The notes under the pieces: model-generated
Databases searched by the model: none
The model's input: the letters and a program-made list of their open reading frames with translations, nothing else
What the model was told of the DNA's origin: nothing
Translations under genes and position numbers: made by a program
DNA from: Bacillota bacterium
GTDB lineage: Bacteria > Bacillota > Clostridia > Peptostreptococcales > Anaerovoracaceae
Direction: 5' to 3'
DNA length: 7,569 nt
Assembly: GCA_016284575.1 (NCBI GenBank)
Contig: JAEEPD010000029.1
Span: forward strand, 1 to 7,569
Part shown: positions 5,346 to 7,569 of the stretch, piece by piece
How the letters are laid out: each line of letters opens with the position of its first letter
Position numbering within the stretch: the first letter of the stretch is position 1

Positions 5346-6518
5346 ATGTCCGCAATATATGCACTCACAATAGTACTCTTTATCTATGCAGCAGGAGATC
5401 TGATCTCCCTGCTCACCAAGGCCAAGCTGCCCTCGGGCGTGGCAAGAAGCATCATCATCCTGGCAGGGCTCTGGCTCAAGATCCTGCCGGAGGAGACCTT
5501 CGCAGCCTCCACCATCGGCGGCTTCGGCATGATGGCCGTCACCCTGATGATAACCATGCTGGGCACCACCATCGACACCCCGGAGCTGAAGCGCCAGATC
5601 AAGACCATAATCGTCTGCCTCTTCAGCCTTGTGATCTCCACCATCGTGATCATCCTTCTCGGACCCATCATCATCAACCCCCAGTACGCCTACGTGGGCT
5701 CTGCGGTATACGCCGGCGGCGCAGCCGTGGTCCTGATGATGACCTCCGCCCTGAAGCCTCTGGGCCTGGTGGAGGTGGTGGGCTTCTTCACCATACTGAG
5801 CACCGCGCAGGGCTTCTTCGGCCAGCCGGTCTGCGCATTCTTCCTCAGAAAATACGCAACGGCCTTCCTGGCTGACAAGAAGAATGTGGACGAATGGGCA
5901 GATGCGGACGCACCGGTCCTGGCAGAGGGCAAGAAGAAGATCTTCCAGCTTCCCGCAAAAATCGACCGTATTCCTGTGATTCTGCTTAAGGTTGCCATCC
6001 TGTCCTCGGCGGCAGCCTTCCTGGCAGGCCTTACCGGCGGCAAGATCCACGCCTTCGTTATCTCCCTGATCTTCGGCTGGATAGCCGTTGAGACCGGCTT
6101 CCTGCAGAAGGGCACCATGGGCAAGATCGAATCCAGCGGCATTATCACCTTCCTGGCAGCCTGCGTGCTCTTCAGCAACTACGTGGGCATCACTCCCCAG
6201 ATGTTCCTGGGCTATCTGCTGCCGATCTTCGTGGTAATGATCCTTGGCATGATAGGCACCTTCGCAGGCGGCTTTATTATGAGCAAGGTCTTGAAGATGC
6301 CCGTGGGACTGGCGGTGGCACTGGGCCTGACCTGCACCTTCGGCTTCCCCAACACCATGATACTGACCAACGACGTCTGCGACGCCATGGCATCCGACGA
6401 GAGGGAGCGCAAGGCGCTGTACAACGTGCTGATGCCCAAGATGCTGGTGGCAGGCTTCGTGACCGTTACCATGGCCTCCATGTTCGTTGGCAGCTTCGTA
6501 TTGGCGACATTCTTCTAA
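5346..6518 (+). CDS. Polytopic membrane protein, putative transporter partnered with the amidohydrolase
   Basis: A 390-residue, very hydrophobic protein with about ten to twelve membrane segments (near 4-22, 31-46, 53-74, 86-108, 116-136, 143-165, 208-229, 232-250, 263-282, 285-312, 320-341, 364-388). A hydrophilic loop at about 170-207 with charged residues divides two halves. Each half ends in a glycine-rich, possibly re-entrant segment: VYAGGAAVVLMM (121-132) and LTCTFGFPNTMIL (328-340). This plan recalls two-repeat secondary transporters such as the GltS/2HCT class, but I do not recognise the family with certainty (a DUF3100-like protein is one possibility). AGGAGG at 5333-5338 fixes the start. 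No terminator or promoter separates it from the amidohydrolase, so it shares the T-box. It probably imports the substrate that the hydrolase cleaves; export is not excluded. Confidence 0.8.
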   Translation: MSAIYALTIVLFIYAAGDLISLLTKAKLPSGVARSIIILAGLWLKILPEETFAASTIGGFGMMAVTLMITMLGTTIDTPELKRQIKTIIVCLFSLVISTIVIILLGPIIINPQYAYVGSAVYAGGAAVVLMMTSALKPLGLVEVVGFFTILSTAQGFFGQPVCAFFLRKYATAFLADKKNVDEWADADAPVLAEGKKKIFQLPAKIDRIPVILLKVAILSSAAAFLAGLTGGKIHAFVISLIFGWIAVETGFLQKGTMGKIESSGIITFLAACVLFSNYVGITPQMFLGYLLPIFVVMILGMIGTFAGGFIMSKVLKMPVGLAVALGLTCTFGFPNTMILTNDVCDAMASDERERKALYNVLMPKMLVAGFVTVTMASMFVGSFVLATFF

Positions 6519-6546
6519 AGGATTTACAGACGAACAGTTTTTCATC

Positions 6547-6578
6547 GGGGACGGTTCTGATTTTGCAGAGCCGTCCCT
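6547..6578. repeat. REP-like palindrome, 13-bp stem
   Basis: GGGGACGGTTCTG (6547-6559) pairs with CAGAGCCGTCCCT (6566-6578), a 13-bp stem with two G-U pairs and a 6-base loop. The GGGGACGGTTCT...CCGTCCC core resembles a palindrome found dispersed in many Firmicutes genomes, often with REP-associated transposases. It sits 29 bases after the membrane-protein stop codon. No T-run follows on either strand, so it is not a standard intrinsic terminator, though it may still mark or protect the 3' end of the operon mRNA. Confidence 0.65.
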
Positions 6579-6630
6579 ATCGCGTTTACAAGCATCGTGT
6601 GCATTTTTCGTGCCAAATTGACGATTTTGC

Positions 6631-6659
6631 TTGCGAAAGAGCATATCAGCATATATAAT
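6631..6659 (+). promoter_or_regulatory. Promoter for the Wzz-like gene
   Basis: TTGCGA (6631-6636, 4 of 6) and a perfect TATAAT (6654-6659) are spaced by 17 bases in an AT-rich stretch. Initiation near 6665-6667 would give a leader of about 27 bases containing GGAG (6683-6686), six bases before the ATG. A better -35, TTGACG at 6618, is too far (30 bases) from this -10 to be its partner. Confidence 0.65.
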
Positions 6660-6692
6660 ACTTCTGTTTGCAACCCAAACATGGAGATTTTT

Positions 6693-7569
6693 ATGGAAGA
6701 AACTATTGCAATCAGCGACATTCTGGCGTCTGCTGCGAGACATATCAAGAAAATAATCGTCTGGGCTGTTATCGGGGCGCTGCTTTTAGGAGCATGGCAG
6801 GGCTTTACGGAAGGCAGGAAGGTCATGAATCCTGAAGAAGCAGATTCCAGAGACGAATACGAAAGAAATCTGGTCACACTGGAGAACACCATCAAAAGGT
6901 CCCAGATCTCACTGGAAAACGAGAGGCAGTATATAAGCGAAAGCCTTTGGATGGGGCTCAATCCTTACAACACATACAGATGCCTTGTCAATATAAATCT
7001 TGCTGATGTGGCGATCCCCCAGGACATGATGTTCGGTCAGGACATCAACCCGCTGGACTACATAAGCGGCCGCATCCTCAGCCAGTACACCATGGCATGG
7101 AATAATCTGGACCTGTCCAAGGAGCTTGGACTTTCCAAGTATGCAGATGTAGAGGACCGCTTCATACGCGAGCTTGTAAGCATAGGAGCAGCTAATGGGA
7201 CCATAACCGTTTCCGCTTATGAAAACAGCGAAAGCGAGGCGAGGGATCTGGCAAAGGCAGCCGCAAAGCTGATCTATGGGCTTCAGAAGGATGTCACAGA
7301 TCTCAGCTACAGCCATGCGCTGATGGAGAGCTCATCTTCCAACAAACCGCAGATCTTCGAAAACATAATGAATTCCCAGCAGAATCATTATGACAACGTT
7401 GACACTTACATAAACCAGATAAGTGAATCTCAGGAGGAGATAAAGAAGCTGGATCCTCCAGACGGACCAGCGAAGGCGATAATCAAGAAGGCCATTATCG
7501 GCGGCCTGGCAGGTTTTATGCTTTCCGCTTTCTGGCTGGTGATGAGGGATGTTTTCAGATGCATCGTTC
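6693..7569 (+). CDS. Wzz-like chain-length determinant / tyrosine-kinase adaptor membrane protein, 3' end cut by window
   Basis: An open frame of 292 codons runs off the right edge with no stop. The start ATG has GGAG six bases upstream. The protein has the Wzz/CapA (polysaccharide co-polymerase) layout: short cytoplasmic N-terminus, transmembrane segment at about 20-38 (KKIIVWAVIGALLLGAWQGF), a long extracytoplasmic part with a charged heptad-like stretch at about 52-83 and another near 225-252, a segment GTITVSAYENSESEARDLAK (169-188) typical of Wzz domains, then Pro/Gly-containing LDPPDGPAK and a second transmembrane segment at about 264-284. Family members set polysaccharide chain length and, in Firmicutes, activate a cytoplasmic BY-kinase. 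No kinase domain is visible before the edge. It most likely opens a capsule or exopolysaccharide operon and is unrelated to the upstream T-box unit. Confidence 0.75.
   Translation, partial: MEETIAISDILASAARHIKKIIVWAVIGALLLGAWQGFTEGRKVMNPEEADSRDEYERNLVTLENTIKRSQISLENERQYISESLWMGLNPYNTYRCLVNINLADVAIPQDMMFGQDINPLDYISGRILSQYTMAWNNLDLSKELGLSKYADVEDRFIRELVSIGAANGTITVSAYENSESEARDLAKAAAKLIYGLQKDVTDLSYSHALMESSSSNKPQIFENIMNSQQNHYDNVDTYINQISESQEEIKKLDPPDGPAKAIIKKAIIGGLAGFMLSAFWLVMRDVFRCIV

Noticed and set aside
3736..5364. A 542-codon open frame on the minus strand
   Set aside because: It lies opposite the T-box leader and the amidohydrolase. Its translation is rich in Leu, Cys and His with no recognisable domain or ribosome binding site, while the + strand carries a complete, motif-rich enzyme. 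It is a by-product of codon bias.
6618..6659. TTGACG (6618-6623) with TATAAT (6654-6659) as the promoter of the Wzz-like gene
   Set aside because: The spacer would be 30 bases. TTGCGA at 6631 gives a normal 17-base spacer.
5328..6743. A 471-codon open frame on the minus strand
   Set aside because: It is antisense to the membrane protein and crosses the palindrome and the next promoter. Its product is dominated by His, Asp, Gly and Gln, as expected from the reverse complement of a hydrophobic gene.

Overview
The window looks like chromosomal DNA of a moderately GC-rich, low-G+C-lineage (Firmicutes, most likely clostridial) anaerobe. The grounds are the strong AGGAGG-type ribosome binding sites, a lipoprotein signal of the usual Gram-positive type, a T-box tRNA-sensing leader, an FMN riboswitch with a transcription terminator, and free use of AGA/AGG and ATA codons. 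All convincing genes lie on the + strand.

Region 1 (1-3533) is a CUT1-family ABC importer of the UgpABCE type: the last 46 codons of an ATPase, two permeases joined by ATGA overlaps, and a solute-binding lipoprotein. Between the second permease and the binding protein lies a complete canonical-looking FMN riboswitch (RFN element, about 1967-2072), followed by a terminator whose 5' arm can instead pair with the conserved 5' strand of the aptamer. Expression of the binding protein therefore appears to be switched off by FMN. This is not one of the usual riboflavin-transporter types, and it is the most unusual feature here: a UgpB-like importer that may be a flavin (or flavin-related) uptake system.

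Region 2 (3543-6518) is a separate unit. A near-consensus promoter (TTGACA-17-TACAAT) starts 9 bases after the binding-protein stop codon and drives a full T-box leader (about 3578-3903) with Stem I, specifier loop, antiterminator and terminator. The specifier reads best as UGG (tryptophan). It controls an M20-family amidohydrolase of the aminoacylase/IAA-amino-acid hydrolase/hippurate hydrolase type and a polytopic membrane protein with two-fold internal similarity. Together they suggest import and cytoplasmic hydrolysis of an amino-acid conjugate, probably releasing tryptophan when charged tRNA-Trp runs low.

Region 3 (6519-7569) holds a 13-bp palindrome of a kind often found dispersed in Firmicutes genomes, a promoter (TTGCGA-17-TATAAT), and the start of a Wzz-like chain-length determinant/tyrosine-kinase adaptor protein that runs off the end, probably the first gene of a surface-polysaccharide locus.
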